Part shown: positions 9,282 to 9,633 of the stretch, one piece after another
Position numbering within the stretch: position 1 is the first letter of the stretch
Layout: each line of letters begins with the position of its first letter
The notes under the pieces: model-generated
Seen by the model: only the letters and a program-made list of their open reading frames with translations
Databases searched by the model: none
What the model was told of the DNA's origin: nothing
DNA from: Pelomonas sp036401055
Lineage (GTDB): Bacteria; Pseudomonadota; Gammaproteobacteria; Burkholderiales; Burkholderiaceae_C
Length of the DNA stretch: 9,633 nt
Assembly (NCBI GenBank): GCA_036401055.1
Contig: DASWWC010000150.1
Location: forward strand, 1 to 9,633
Direction: 5' to 3'
Program-made: the position numbers and the translations under genes

Positions 9282-9364
9282 CCGCGCTGCAGCGCGGCGC
9301 ACCACGTCCCTGTGGTCGTGCGACGCACTGCCTACGGCAAGACCCGCGTGAACGTGCCAGCACG
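9282..9364. promoter_or_regulatory. Palindrome cluster upstream of the second sigma-54 promoter
   Basis: Within the 266-base gap 9224-9489, which shows no convincing gene, lie several perfect inverted repeats. They are CCGCGCTGCAGCGCGG (9282-9297, 16 bases with no spacer), ACCAC-GTCCCT-GTGGT (9301-9316), GTGCG-A-CGCAC (9318-9328) and CGTGC-CA-GCACG (9353-9364). They sit about 70-150 bases upstream of the -24 element at 9434, the usual range for enhancer sites of sigma-54 activators. No sequence in them clearly repeats the symmetric motifs upstream of pedF, so which protein binds, if any, is open. GC-rich DNA makes short palindromes common, but the 16-base one is less expected. Confidence 0.35.
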
Positions 9365-9432
9365 GCACGCACGGGTGTCACTGCTGCGCCGCTCCGCAAC
9401 GGCCGCACGGCGACGCCGCTCCAGGGCGGCAC

Positions 9433-9448
9433 TGGCACAGGCCTTGCG
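9433..9448 (+). promoter_or_regulatory. Second sigma-54 (-24/-12) promoter, upstream of porin-like gene
   Basis: TGGCACAGGCCTTGCG carries the conserved TGGCAC and TTGC blocks, and the invariant GG (9434-9435) and GC (9446-9447) are exactly 10 bases apart. The deviations from TGGCACG-N4-TTGCW are A at 9439 and G at 9448. Predicted start of transcription is near 9459, giving a leader of about 31 bases to the ATG at 9490. Orientation and position fit the downstream gene. Confidence 0.8.
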
Positions 9449-9489
9449 CAAAGGGCTGCGGCCACATCCCACCCAACGGAGACAACACC

Positions 9490-9633
9490 ATGCACATCAC
9501 ACAACGCCACACGCTGTTCATCGCCGCCGCCCTCACCGCCGGCAGCGCCCAGGCCGCCGACTTCAAAGCCGGCGAATGGGACATCGGCCTCGGCGGCATC
9601 GTCAACGCCTACTACACCCACACCAGTTGTTCC
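9490..9633 (+). CDS. Exported, porin-like outer-membrane protein (5' fragment)
   Basis: Only the first 48 residues are present and the frame is open at the right edge. The ATG is preceded by CGGAGAC (9477-9483), the same ribosome-site block used by pedF and both receptor genes. Signal peptide about 1-22 (AQA/A). The mature start, ADFKAGEWDIGLGGIVNAYY (23-42), has the alternating amphipathic pattern and aromatic pair of a first beta-strand in proteobacterial porin-like proteins. It is followed by a Thr-rich stretch and a cysteine (C47). It is the first gene after the second sigma-54 promoter, so it probably starts a second transcription unit of the same regulon, perhaps providing entry for the oxidised substrate. 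Exact family and full length cannot be judged from the fragment. Confidence 0.6.
   Translation, partial: MHITQRHTLFIAAALTAGSAQAADFKAGEWDIGLGGIVNAYYTHTSCS

Overview
This GC-rich window has high-GC codon usage and good Shine-Dalgarno sites. It looks like chromosomal DNA of a beta-proteobacterium, most likely Burkholderiales; that placement is inferred from gene order and protein style and was not computed. It holds most of a periplasmic and outer-membrane accessory module for PQQ (pyrroloquinoline quinone)-dependent alcohol oxidation, but no dehydrogenase gene lies inside the window.

Left part (1-1942, minus strand): the first 647 residues of an AcoR-type sigma-54 enhancer-binding protein (GAF, PAS-like, AAA+). 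Its C-terminal DNA-binding domain lies beyond the left edge. The 239-base divergent gap (1943-2181) contains a near-consensus sigma-54 promoter at 2108-2123 (TGGCATG-N4-TTGCA, with exact GG-N10-GC spacing) pointing at the rightward operon.

Central operon (2182-6583, plus strand): cytochrome c-550 (pedF); a periplasmic family-3 solute-binding protein of the type found beside quinoprotein dehydrogenases, overlapping pedF by 4 bases; a TonB-dependent receptor that closely resembles Escherichia coli YncD, now named PqqU, the outer-membrane PQQ importer; and a seven-bladed YVTN beta-propeller of the PQQ-catabolism-associated type. Gaps are -4, 33 and 11 bases.

Right part: after a 129-base gap with a GGGAA/TTCCC inverted repeat comes a second, different TonB-dependent receptor (6713-9223) of unknown ligand. 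A 266-base intergenic region follows. It is rich in short palindromes and carries a second near-consensus sigma-54 promoter at 9433-9448 (TGGCACA-N4-TTGCG), directly upstream of a gene cut by the right edge whose start resembles an exported porin-like protein.

Working model (inference): an alcohol- or metabolite-sensing sigma-54 activator switches on both promoters. It would coordinate electron transfer (cytochrome c-550), periplasmic support proteins (solute-binding protein, propeller), PQQ import across the outer membrane (PqqU-like) and entry of another ligand or substrate (second receptor, porin-like protein). A PQQ importer inside a PQQ-enzyme accessory operon under apparent sigma-54 control is the most interesting point.
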